Source of the DNA: DASWIG01 sp965371445
Lineage (GTDB): Bacteria; Acidobacteriota; Thermoanaerobaculia; Multivoradales; J023
Length of the DNA: 56,062 nucleotides
Reading direction: 5' to 3'
NCBI GenBank assembly: GCA_965371445.1
Contig: CBDUYN010000046.1
Span: 1 to 56,062, forward strand
The notes under the pieces are model-generated. The model saw nothing but the letters and a program-made list of their open reading frames with translations. It was not told the origin of the DNA and did no database searches. Of the stretch, positions 15,457 through 23,068 are shown one piece after another; within the stretch, counting starts at the first letter, position 1; each line of letters opens with the position of its first letter. The translations under genes and the position numbers were made by a program.

Positions 15457-16873
15457 CGTCGTCCACCAGGGCGATCGCCTGCAGCTCGACGCCGGGCATC
15501 GAGCCGAGGCGCAGCCGGTCGCCGGCCGAAAGGGTGCGGCGTCCGACGAGGCGCTCGCCGTTCAAGAACGTTTCGTGCCCGCCACGGTCGGCGACGACGC
15601 GCCCGGCGAGGCGGTAGACGCTGAGGTGCGAGGCCAGCACCCCCGCCGCCGTCCCGGCAAGCTCCAGTCCCCGGTGACTTTTGGGGAGGGCCGAGCCGAG
15701 GAGAAAAGGCTCGTCGCCGATCGCGTAGGCGAGCCCGTCGTGGAGGAGGTGGGTCGCTGGCCGGGCGGGTCTTGCGGCGGCCGGCGATCCGGCGGCCGGC
15801 GATCCGGCGACCTTGGGCTCGGCTTCCGGAGCCGCCGTCGACGCCTCGGGAGGTACGGGCGAGGGCAGGCGCGTGACGAAGGTCATCGCCGCGCCGCCGC
15901 CGCCGATCGCGTCGGCCGCGTCGAGGGCACCGGCGGCGGCGGCACCCGGCGGAAGCTCGGCGAGGGTGACGTCGCCTGATGCCGCGAGCCGATCGGCGAG
16001 CCCCGGCAAGCCGGCGAGGCCGTCGGCGAGGAGCAACGCCGTGCCAGGCGCCGCGGCGTCGCGGACGAGCCCGAGGATCCGATCGTAAAGCGGCCCGGCG
16101 GCGGCCTCGAGCTCGCCGCGCTCCACCAGGGTCGTAAGCGCCCGTCCCGACGCCGCGAGGTAGAGCTCGGCGCTTTCTTCCTCGCGGAGCCGTTCGAGGA
16201 CGGTCGAGAGCGAGGAGTAAAGCGCCTGCTCCGTCGTCGCCGAGTGCAGGGGGTCGAAGCGCGTCGTGCGGACGAAAAGCTCGGCGATCCGGCGCGCCCA
16301 GGCGTCGTGGAAGGCGACGGCACCGACGCCGTCGAGGACGTCGACGACGCGTCGGACGAGCTCCCGGCCTCCCGCGACCTCGGTCGCCACCAGGCGGTGG
16401 AGGTGGAGGTCGAGGTGAAGGACTCGCCGTGCCGCCGTCCGGGCCGCGGCCACCGCCGCGACGGCGAGGTCGACCATGCCCGCGACCGGCACCTCGCAGG
16501 CGCGGGCGATGCCCAGCAGCAGGCCGAGCTGCTCCTCGCTAAAGACCCCTGGAAGCACCAGGACGACACCGTCGACGTCGCCTTTCGTCTCTTGCCGGGC
16601 GAGGCGCCAGGCCTCGGCGAGATGAGCGTGGGCGAGATCGGCGTGGGTCAGCTCCGGCGGGAAGGGGCGTCCGAGGGGGGAGGTGGCGAGGCGTTCCCAG
16701 AAGCTGTGGTGGACGAAGCGGGGGCTCGTGCGGGCACGGTGAAACGCGTCGGCACCGACGGCGAGCGCGCCGTCCTCGACGAGGGCGTAGCCCGGCACCG
16801 GGGCGCCGAGGACGCCCTTCTCGCCAGCGATCAGGAGGCCGGCGTCGCGGATTTCGATGGCCAGTTTCGACAC
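15443..16873 (-). CDS. Hsp70-like (degenerate ASKHA) protein with C-terminal FHA domain
   Basis: 476 residues from a GTG start. The first 300 residues follow the order of an actin/Hsp70 ATPase fold: an opening strand (IEIRDAGLLIA), VVLVLPGVFSEEQLGLLLGIA where Hsp70 has its client-sensing helix, a second strand turn RRVLHLDLHLHRLVA, and LLLADGLAGLPGLADRL as the adenosine-like motif. The phosphate-loop glycines are mostly lost, so ATP hydrolysis is doubtful. A Pro/Ala linker carries the 15-bp repeat (15777-15806). The C-terminal FHA domain (about 385-470) has GSALPKSHRGLEL and NGERLVGRRTL, suggesting phospho-threonine binding. It is first in an operon with the two VWA genes. Confidence 0.7.
   Translation of the reverse strand: MSKLAIEIRDAGLLIAGEKGVLGAPVPGYALVEDGALAVGADAFHRARTSPRFVHHSFWERLATSPLGRPFPPELTHADLAHAHLAEAWRLARQETKGDVDGVVLVLPGVFSEEQLGLLLGIARACEVPVAGMVDLAVAAVAAARTAARRVLHLDLHLHRLVATEVAGGRELVRRVVDVLDGVGAVAFHDAWARRIAELFVRTTRFDPLHSATTEQALYSSLSTVLERLREEESAELYLAASGRALTTLVERGELEAAAGPLYDRILGLVRDAAAPGTALLLADGLAGLPGLADRLAASGDVTLAELPPGAAAAGALDAADAIGGGGAAMTFVTRLPSPVPPEASTAAPEAEPKVAGSPAAGSPAAARPARPATHLLHDGLAYAIGDEPFLLGSALPKSHRGLELAGTAAGVLASHLSVYRLAGRVVADRGGHETFLNGERLVGRRTLSAGDRLRLGSMPGVELQAIALVDDDGAP
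15777..15806. repeat. Two copies of 15-bp unit shared with the FAH gene
   Basis: GCGGCCGGCGATCCG is present twice in tandem. It differs at only two positions from the 15-mer repeated at 4838-4897. Here it is read on the opposite strand as AGSPA-type residues in the linker of the FHA protein. Confidence 0.85.
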
Positions 16874-17040
16874 GGCAAAGCGCTCCCGCCGATTCGTCTT
16901 GCAAAGAAGGTTCCAGGCCGCCGGCGAGGACGGAAACACAGCGCCGCCCTCTTTCCCCGTCGGTTGCCGCCGTGAGTGTATCCCGCGGGAGACGCGGCTG
17001 TCCCGCCAGGGAGACGTGCCGGGTCCTGTAGAATCGCGCC

Positions 17041-18444
17041 GTGCCGTACCCAGCCGACCCTGAGCGGCCCTCCGCAAGAATCGCCGTTCTCGCGGTGACG
17101 CTCGTCCTGCTCGCGACGTTCGCGGCCGGCGTCGCCTGGCAGGTGGGCCAAGGGTCTCCCGGCGGATGGGCAGGAGTTCTGTTCCTGCCCGCCTTCGAGA
17201 TCGGCGAGACCCCCGAGCTCGCGGGCCTGCCCGGGCTCGTGGTCTGGGTCGATCCGGGCTCTCTCGCCGCGTCCTCGGGCCTCGACACCGGCGACGCGAT
17301 CGTCGCGATCGACGGCGTGCCGCTCGCGGATCTCGACCGTCTTCGCGAGCTCCGGCGGCGAAAGGCCCCCGGCTCGACGCTGACCTACGAGGTCGCCACC
17401 GCGCGGGGCACGGAGCGGATCGAGGTACCGCTCGTCCCGGCACCACGCCGTAGCGGCCCGTTCGGCCTGGCTGTCACCGCGGTGACGGGCTTCGTCTTTC
17501 TTCTGACGGGCGCCTACGTCTTCCAGGCCGCGCCGCGCCGCGCCGGGGCTAACGTCTTCTACCTGATGTGCGCGCTCGGGGCGGGAGGTTTTTTCGTCGA
17601 GACGCTGGAGGTCGAAGTCCTGGACCTCGCGGGCTTCGAGCCCTTCGCCACGAACCCTCTCTGGTGGACGGTACTCGCCTTCTACCTGGTCCAGCTGGTC
17701 CTGGTCACCAACCTCCTCCTCCACTTTTCGCTGATCTATCCGCAGGAGCGGCCGGTCGTCGGACGCCGGCCGCGGATCTTCTGGTGGCTGCACGGCCTCG
17801 CTCTCTGGCCGTTCGGGCCGCTTGCCGTGGGCGTCTTGGGAGCGGTCGCGGCGGGCAGGTTGGCGGTGACGGACCTGGGGCTTCTTCTCTGGTCCGTTGT
17901 GGGCGGCCTCCTTCTCGTCTACCTGGTCGCCGTCGTGCTGGTCTACTCGGGGCTGACCTGCAGCGCCTTTTATCGCGGCTACAGGTCGGGCGACATCGAC
18001 GAGAGGCGTCAGGTCCTCTGGCCCGTCTGGGGGACGCTCGTGGCGTTCGTAGGAGTGGCGCTCTTGGCCGTCCTGGGCTTCGGCGTGGCGCTTTTTTCCC
18101 CGAGGCCGGAGCTTCCGGCCTGGGCGGGGGCGCCTGCCCGGATCTTCTACGTCCTGATCCCGGTCTCGTTCGCCCTGGGCTTCTTGAAGCGCCGTTTGGA
18201 AGCGATCGACCGCCTGATGGAGAGGACGGTGGTCTACGGTGGTGCCGCGGGGCTGGTCGTCTTGAGCTGGCTCGTCGCGGTGGTGCCGCTCGCTTTCGTC
18301 CTCGTGAAGCGTCCGGACCTGCCGGGCCGGGTGATCACCGCCGGTGCGACGCTGGTGGTGGCGGCGTTTTTCTTTCCGCTTCGGCGTGTTGTCGAGGGCT
18401 GGGTCGGGAGTCGCCGCCCGCCCGTGTCAATATCGAAACCCTGA
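17041..18444 (+). CDS. PDZ-domain polytopic membrane protein, probably 3'-truncated sensor
   Basis: 467 residues. A signal-anchor helix (14-34) is followed by a periplasmic PDZ domain (about 65-145, with GLDTGDAIVAIDGVPL) and about eight further membrane helices. The end of the protein (EAIDRLMERTVVYGG ... FFFPLRRVVEGWVG) matches the membrane module that normally precedes GAF and histidine-kinase domains in some sensor kinases, but here the frame stops within 15 codons. The last codons lie in a 39-bp repeat derived from another gene (18424-18462). It is therefore best read as a sensor that lost its cytoplasmic output by recombination, possibly non-functional. Confidence 0.75.
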   Translation: MPYPADPERPSARIAVLAVTLVLLATFAAGVAWQVGQGSPGGWAGVLFLPAFEIGETPELAGLPGLVVWVDPGSLAASSGLDTGDAIVAIDGVPLADLDRLRELRRRKAPGSTLTYEVATARGTERIEVPLVPAPRRSGPFGLAVTAVTGFVFLLTGAYVFQAAPRRAGANVFYLMCALGAGGFFVETLEVEVLDLAGFEPFATNPLWWTVLAFYLVQLVLVTNLLLHFSLIYPQERPVVGRRPRIFWWLHGLALWPFGPLAVGVLGAVAAGRLAVTDLGLLLWSVVGGLLLVYLVAVVLVYSGLTCSAFYRGYRSGDIDERRQVLWPVWGTLVAFVGVALLAVLGFGVALFSPRPELPAWAGAPARIFYVLIPVSFALGFLKRRLEAIDRLMERTVVYGGAAGLVVLSWLVAVVPLAFVLVKRPDLPGRVITAGATLVVAAFFFPLRRVVEGWVGSRRPPVSISKP

Positions 18445-18462
18445 CAGGTTCCAGTAGCTCGC
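18424..18462. repeat. Diverged direct repeat, copy 1
   Basis: 39 bp matching 19038-19076 at 36 positions. On the minus strand both encode the C-terminal end of a serine-hydrolase-like protein (SYWNL..GFRY-stop). It marks a recombination junction at the 3' end of the PDZ gene. Confidence 0.85.
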
Positions 18463-18464
18463 AC

Positions 18465-18847
18465 TCAGAATTGTCTGCTTACCAGACGCCGCTCTCCCGT
18501 CGCATCGACCGAACCCTGGCGTGCCTCGTCGTCGAGCTGTTCGAACCGCCAGACCTGGTAGGAAGCTCGATTGCGCATGACGGTCGCATAGAGGGTGGCG
18601 GGGTGGACCGGATCGACGGCCAGCTCGCGGACGTCGGAGGACAACGTGCCCAGGCGTGACCAGTCTTTCGCGTTCGTGCTCGTGAAGATCCCGCGCCGGG
18701 TGCCGACGAAGAACGTGTTCGGCTCCGTCGGATGCGGCACTACAGGGGAGGGACCTAGGGGAAGTCGTCGGCGAACGCCGGACCGGAAGCCAGCAAGGCG
18801 AGGAGCAGGGCCGAGGGGAGAGGTCGGGGACCGTTTATATTGCTCAT
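18465..18847 (-). pseudogene. Secreted BNR-repeat (sortilin-like) protein remnant
   Basis: ATG at 18847-18845, with an AGGAGG site seven bases before it, opens a clear signal peptide: a PSALLLALLASGPAFA core with cleavage after AFA. The frame stops at TAG after 30 codons. A shifted frame then encodes a BNR/sortilin-type repeat (NTFFVGTRRGIFTSTNAKDW, ELAVDPVHPATLYA) up to 18465. The middle of the gene is missing. A good promoter (18892-18920) is still present. The tail joins directly to repeat copy 1. These observations indicate an internally deleted, frameshifted gene. Confidence 0.75.
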
Positions 18848-18891
18848 AGAGAGCCTCCTAAAGAGCCGACCGAAATCCGATAAACCCTGCT

Positions 18892-18920
18892 ATTCTAGCA
18901 GGAAGAGCCGCTTGAGTCAA
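18892..18920 (-). promoter_or_regulatory. Sigma-70-type promoter ahead of the BNR remnant
   Basis: On the minus strand TTGACT (18920-18915) and TAGAAT (18897-18892) are separated by exactly 17 bp, about 45 bases before the remnant's ATG. It is a near-consensus promoter that has outlived its gene. Confidence 0.7.
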
Positions 18921-19037
18921 GGACGCACCGACGGCGGACGACAGAGCGATGACAGCCTGCATCGAGGGGATCCAGGCGCCGTCCCCGTTCCACTTCCAGG
19001 GGAGGTTCGTCCCGAAGAGGGTGCGGGGAATCTCTCG

Positions 19038-19076
19038 GTGTCAATATCGAAACCCTAGCAGGTTCCAATAGCTCGC
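19038..19076. repeat. Diverged direct repeat, copy 2
   Basis: Partner of 18424-18462, with three mismatches in 39 bp. It forms the 3' end of the serine-hydrolase-like fragment at 19041-19334. Confidence 0.85.
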
Positions 19077-19334
19077 CAGCCACAGCAGCGCCGTCGATGC
19101 CAACGTCACCGCCGTGTAGAAGAGGCGCCCTCGCAGGCCGCCCGACCCTGTCATCCAGAGGCGGAGCGCAAAAAGCGCCGAGCCGAGGGTCAAAACCGAC
19201 GCCAGGACCGGCAGGACGAGCAGGACTTTCGCCGCCGTCGTCACGCCGTAGGCCAGCTCGGCCTTGTCGCGAATGACGACGACCGCGCCGAAAGTCGCGA
19301 CGAGCAACGAGAGGCCGGAGGAGGCAGTACTCAC
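19041..19334 (-). pseudogene. C-terminal membrane fragment of a serine hydrolase (beta-lactamase family)
   Basis: 97 residues containing about three hydrophobic helices and ending ALLWLASYWNLLGFRY. This is the membrane tail found at the end of some CubicO/beta-lactamase-type serine hydrolases. The catalytic SxxK domain is absent upstream, where the sequence instead turns into unrelated debris. The fragment opens with an ATG but has no evident ribosome-binding site. It is probably non-functional. A second, shorter copy of its end occurs at 18424-18462. Confidence 0.6.
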
Positions 19335-19379
19335 AGCGCGTGACAGCCTCCTTGTCGCGCGCCCTCGGGGAACGTTTAC

Positions 19380-19506
19380 TCATAGAGCGGGGCCGGATTT
19401 CCGGAACGCCGGAGTGCGGCCCATCGCGTTGGCGAAGCCCGTACGCTCGATGGCCCAGCGTCGGCCGCCGGTGGTCGAGACGAAGACCCCCGGGAACGGG
19501 CTGTGG
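19380..19506 (-). pseudogene. BNR-repeat protein 3' fragment
   Basis: The minus-strand frame ending in TGA at 19382-19380 reads GVFVSTTGGRRWAIERTGFA, a typical sortilin/BNR blade with an Asp-box-like S-T-x-G-G-x-x-W motif. No start and no further repeats are attached. It is likely another remnant of the same kind of gene as 18465-18847. Confidence 0.5.
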
Positions 19507-19694
19507 CAAGACGAGCGAGCTGCGAGGAGCTCGCCCGGCTGAATCCTGCTCATGCCCTTCTAGTCTACGCCCAGAACAGGCTGGCGGTCTTCGCGGAAAT
19601 CGTCACCGCGCTGCCCGAGATGAGTCGCTTCGCCGACGCCTTTGAAAAGGCTCGGGAAGAGTACGTGCCCGACGGTCCCCCCATGAGCCCGCTG
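19503..19694 (+). pseudogene. Fragment of a conserved hypothetical protein
   Basis: The frame from ATG 19503 encodes about 64 plausible residues, including PEMSRFADAFEKAREEY and PDGPPMSPL. It then passes into Arg/Pro-rich sequence that is the shadow of the pssA fragment. It appears to be the N-terminal part of a larger conserved protein whose remainder is lost. The family is not known to me. Confidence 0.35.
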
Positions 19695-19698
19695 CCTC

Positions 19699-19956
19699 GA
19701 CCTCGACGCCGAGGACCGCGTTTTCGGCGAGAGCCTCGACAGCCTGGTCGACACCGCCTCTTTCGGCTTCGCGCCCGCCGTCGTCCTCTACGCGAGCGGC
19801 GTCGACGGTTGGGCCGGTGCCGTCGTCCTGGCCGTCTACCTCTCCGCCGTGGTCTGGCGGCTGGCGACCTTTGCTGTCGTCGGGGTCGAGGATGAGGGAG
19901 ACAGGCAGCGCGGCTTCGGGGGTGGGAGTTTCCGGTCTAGTCGAGAGGAGCGATGA
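19699..19956 (+). pseudogene. CDP-alcohol phosphatidyltransferase (PssA-like) fragment
   Basis: A plus-strand frame from 19699 to TGA at 19954-19956 reads FGESLDSLVDTASFGFAPAV followed by two hydrophobic segments. FGESLDSLVD supplies the second half of the CDP-alcohol motif (G-x3-D-x3-D). The first half (DG-x2-AR) is missing because the join with upstream debris lies immediately before it. The last codons overlap the 3' end of the DegV gene on the other strand. It is a truncated, inactive relic of phosphatidylserine synthase or a similar enzyme. Confidence 0.6.
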
Positions 19957-21796
19957 GCTTCCACTCCTTGGGAGTGGGCTGAAGAACGATCGCGCCGACG
20001 CAACCCGGCCCGGCGTGGGTGCCGACCACCGGCCCGATGTCGGTCCCGATCATCTCGTCGACCTTGAAGGACGCCTGGAGGAGCTGACGCAGCCGGTCGG
20101 CCCAAACCGGCGCCCGGGCGTGGGCGACGGCGGCGACGATGCCCTTCCTGGGATCGACGTGCTCCTTGAAGAGCTTGACGATCCGCGGATGGGCCGCGCG
20201 GCCGCCGCGGACGCGGTCGACCGGCACCACCTCGCCGCCGACGACGCCGAGGATCGGCTTGATGCCGAGGAGCTTGCCCACCCACGCCTGGGCCTTGCCG
20301 ATCCGTCCGCCCCGCACCAGGTAGTCGAGCGTGTTGACCACGAAGAACATGTGGATGCGTGGCACCATCTTTCCCAGGTGGCGGACGATCCTCTTCGCGT
20401 CCTCGCCCCGGTAGGCCATCCGCGCCGCGAAAAGCGCCAGGAGGCCGACTCCCATGCTGACGTTTTGCGAATCGAAGACCTCGAGGGCGAACTCCCGGCG
20501 ATGCTCCGGCAGGTCGACGAAAGACCTGAGCCCTCGCTCGGCCGCTTGCCGCGAGTGGACCACGGTCTGCGACAGCTTCTCCGAGATGTGCACTGCCACG
20601 ATGTCGTGCCCTTTGATCAGGTGCAGGTAATGCTCGAAGAACTCGGCCTCCTCCGGCGGACGGGTCTGGGGATGCTCGGGAACCGATTCCAGCATGCTGT
20701 AGAAGTCGCGGGCCTGGATGTCGACGCCGTCGCGCAGCGTCTCCTCGCCGAAGAGGACGGTGAGCGGCACCACCGTGATGCCGTGCTCCTGGGCGAGCTC
20801 CGGGGGCAGGTCGGCGGTCGAGTCGGTGACGACGATCACGTCGGCATGCGGGCGCTCCAGCTTGACGACGCCGCTTTCGACCAGCTTCACGAGCGCCTGA
20901 ATCAACCGTCCGTCAGTGGCCGGCAGGGTGTCGAGGACCTGGGCCACGGTCTCGCATTGGCTGATCGCCGTCAACAGCAGGTCCTGGTGCGACAGGGCGA
21001 GCTCTCCCGAAGGCGCGCGGGCGCCGTGGACCGCCACCAGGCGGGCACGCAGGGGCGGGATCCGGACCTGGGTCTCTTCCAGGGCCCGGAGCACGAGCGA
21101 CGGCACGTCCTCGCGGATCTCGCGCTCCAGGAGCGAGCGTCCCAGGTAGACGTGAAACGGTCCGTCTTCATGGCGCGCCAGGCGGCAGAAGGCCTTGGTC
21201 CCGGCGACCGCGGCGCGGCCTGAGGCCGCCGAGCGCGCCGCCATGACCTCGCCGTCGAAGAAGTGGACGGCACCGTCGACGAGCTCGACGCGGCCCGTCA
21301 GCCGCAGGTCGTGAAGCCGGCGGACGAGCTTCAGGATCGGCAGGAGGGAGAAGTCGCCGACCAGCGAATGGAGCTCCAGGTCCGCCTCGACGCCGAGCTC
21401 ACGGCCCACCAGCACGAGGCGGAGGCGGCGCGCGATCTCCTCGTCCCTGAGGCCGGAGACCGGCAGCACACGAACGTCGTCGCCGAGCTCGGTGTCCTCG
21501 GCGATCGCCTCGTCCTCGGCGAGGATCAGGAGGGTCCTCTCCATCGCGCCCTCGCTCGACGCAAGGTCGAGGATCGAGGACTCCCCGCCGCCGAGAAAGG
21601 ACGGCGGACCGACGATGACGCTCGGCCCGAGGCCTTCCGCGAAGCGCAGCGCTTCCTCCTCGCTCTGCACCGGAATCACTTCGTATCCCTGCTCGGCAAG
21701 CCGCTCGCTCAGGAACCGGCGGAGGTCGTCGTCCGCCTCGGTCAAGAGGACGGCGGGGCGTGCGGGGGCGTGCGTCTTCTCCGCGGGACCGCTCAT
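19937..21796 (-). CDS. Pseudo-receiver / DUF4388 / DegV fusion protein
   Basis: 619 residues with three modules. Residues about 14-130 look like a response-regulator receiver (LLTEADDDLRRFLSERL), but the strand that should carry the phospho-acceptor reads VIVGPPSFLGGG and lacks Asp. Residues about 135-260 resemble a DUF4388/PATAN domain (SLVGDFSLLPILKLVRR ... GAVHFFDGEVM). Residues about 337-619 are a DegV domain with VTDSTADLPPELA and VVNTLDYLVRGGRIG, a fold that binds fatty acids (as FakB does for fatty-acid kinase). The start overlaps the pheA stop (ATGA). A regulated fatty-acid-binding role is inferred from the DegV family. Confidence 0.82.
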   Translation of the reverse strand: MSGPAEKTHAPARPAVLLTEADDDLRRFLSERLAEQGYEVIPVQSEEEALRFAEGLGPSVIVGPPSFLGGGESSILDLASSEGAMERTLLILAEDEAIAEDTELGDDVRVLPVSGLRDEEIARRLRLVLVGRELGVEADLELHSLVGDFSLLPILKLVRRLHDLRLTGRVELVDGAVHFFDGEVMAARSAASGRAAVAGTKAFCRLARHEDGPFHVYLGRSLLEREIREDVPSLVLRALEETQVRIPPLRARLVAVHGARAPSGELALSHQDLLLTAISQCETVAQVLDTLPATDGRLIQALVKLVESGVVKLERPHADVIVVTDSTADLPPELAQEHGITVVPLTVLFGEETLRDGVDIQARDFYSMLESVPEHPQTRPPEEAEFFEHYLHLIKGHDIVAVHISEKLSQTVVHSRQAAERGLRSFVDLPEHRREFALEVFDSQNVSMGVGLLALFAARMAYRGEDAKRIVRHLGKMVPRIHMFFVVNTLDYLVRGGRIGKAQAWVGKLLGIKPILGVVGGEVVPVDRVRGGRAAHPRIVKLFKEHVDPRKGIVAAVAHARAPVWADRLRQLLQASFKVDEMIGTDIGPVVGTHAGPGCVGAIVLQPTPKEWKLIAPLD

Positions 21797-22962
21797 GGAT
21801 TCCCGGAGATGTCGTCGGCCTGCGACCGGTCGGCCTGCGGATAGGTGCCGAGGATCACGAGCTCCGAGGTCAGGGGCCGGATGTCGTCCAAGGCCTCGAC
21901 CATCGGCTGTCCGTTGGCGTGCGCCTCCACGTCGAGGTAGAAGCGGTAGTCCCAGGGGCTTGCGGGGATGGGACGCGATTCGAGCTTCGAAAGCTCTATG
22001 TTGCGGCGTCCGAGGTGGGTCAAGAGCTCCCCCAGGGCGCCGGGTTTTTTGTGCAGCACGACGAGGAGCGAGGTCTTGCACGGCCTGTCGGCGGGACAGG
22101 GGGCCGCCTCGATCGCCACCTCGACGAAACGGGTGGCGTTCTCGGGCTGGGTCTGAATGCCTTTCTTCAAGACCTCAAGGCCGAGGATCGCGGCCGCCGA
22201 CTCGCTGGCGATGGCGGCGATGGTCGGGTCGTTCGACTCCTTGACCTTGCGCGCCGCTCCCGCGGTGTCGAACTCGGCCACCGCCTTCACCAGGGGGAGG
22301 GTTATGAGGAACTCCTCGCACTGCGAGAGGGCCTGGGGGTGAGAGATCACCTGCCGCAGGTCCTTGAGCTGAGTGCCGGGCAACGCGATGAGGCAGTGGC
22401 GGACCCGGCTCACGACCTCGGCGGTGATGGTCAGGCCCCCGTCGGCGAGGATGTCGTAGGTTTCGTTGATCGAGCCGGCGGTCGAGTTCTCGATGGGCAG
22501 GAGCGCCACGTCGGCGTCGCCGCACCGGACCGCCGCCGCGGCCGCCGCCACCGATTCAAAACCGCTCAAGAGGCTTCCGCCCTCGCGCTGCGCGTAGCGG
22601 CGTTGCGCGCTCAGATGGCTGTAGGAGCCCTCCACGCCCTGATAGGCGACGCGCAAGGGCACCGTGGGGAGGGACTGCACGTAGGCCTGCTGGTGGGAGA
22701 TCGACATTTCCATGATCAGCCGGTAGACGCTCTCGAGCTTGTGGGCGTCGAGCCCGTAGTCGACCGCCGCGCGGCGGATCTTCCGGAGGACGAACTCCTC
22801 CCGTTGCTGGTCCCGGAACGGGTAGGCCGACTTGACCTTGGCGGTGGCGATCTCCTCGACCCGGTCCATGCGGCGCTTCATGAGCTGCATGAGCTCGCGG
22901 TCGATCTCCTCGATCTCGGCGCGGATTGCTTGTAGATCTTCTCCCCTCAACATGGCGCTCAT
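21793..22962 (-). CDS. pheA: Chorismate mutase / prephenate dehydratase (P-protein)
   Basis: A bifunctional enzyme of phenylalanine synthesis converting chorismate to prephenate and then to phenylpyruvate. The 389 residues contain an AroQ-type chorismate mutase (about 8-95, with REEFVLRKIRRAA), a prephenate dehydratase domain (about 103-285, with LPIENSTAGSINETYD and the ATRF-like NATRFVEV) and an ACT regulatory domain (about 300-375, SLLVVLHKKPGALGELL, ESRPI) for Phe feedback. ATG 22962 is preferred; a second ATG three codons later is possible. It is divergent from the GGDEF gene and coupled to the DegV fusion downstream. Confidence 0.95.
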   Translation of the reverse strand: MSAMLRGEDLQAIRAEIEEIDRELMQLMKRRMDRVEEIATAKVKSAYPFRDQQREEFVLRKIRRAAVDYGLDAHKLESVYRLIMEMSISHQQAYVQSLPTVPLRVAYQGVEGSYSHLSAQRRYAQREGGSLLSGFESVAAAAAAVRCGDADVALLPIENSTAGSINETYDILADGGLTITAEVVSRVRHCLIALPGTQLKDLRQVISHPQALSQCEEFLITLPLVKAVAEFDTAGAARKVKESNDPTIAAIASESAAAILGLEVLKKGIQTQPENATRFVEVAIEAAPCPADRPCKTSLLVVLHKKPGALGELLTHLGRRNIELSKLESRPIPASPWDYRFYLDVEAHANGQPMVEALDDIRPLTSELVILGTYPQADRSQADDISGNP

Positions 22963-23068
22963 TATGAATCCTTCTGCCGGTTCTGACCAGGGCTTAGGCG
23001 CCGGGAGGCTGCGGAGGCACACCGCAGCGCAGGTACCGGCCGGTAAACGTAGTATCCTATAGACGTTC

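Noticed and set aside
18424..19076. Considered as the ends of an insertion sequence because of the flanking direct repeats.
   Set aside because: Repeats are 39 bp, diverged and part of coding tails; no inverted termini and no transposase between them.
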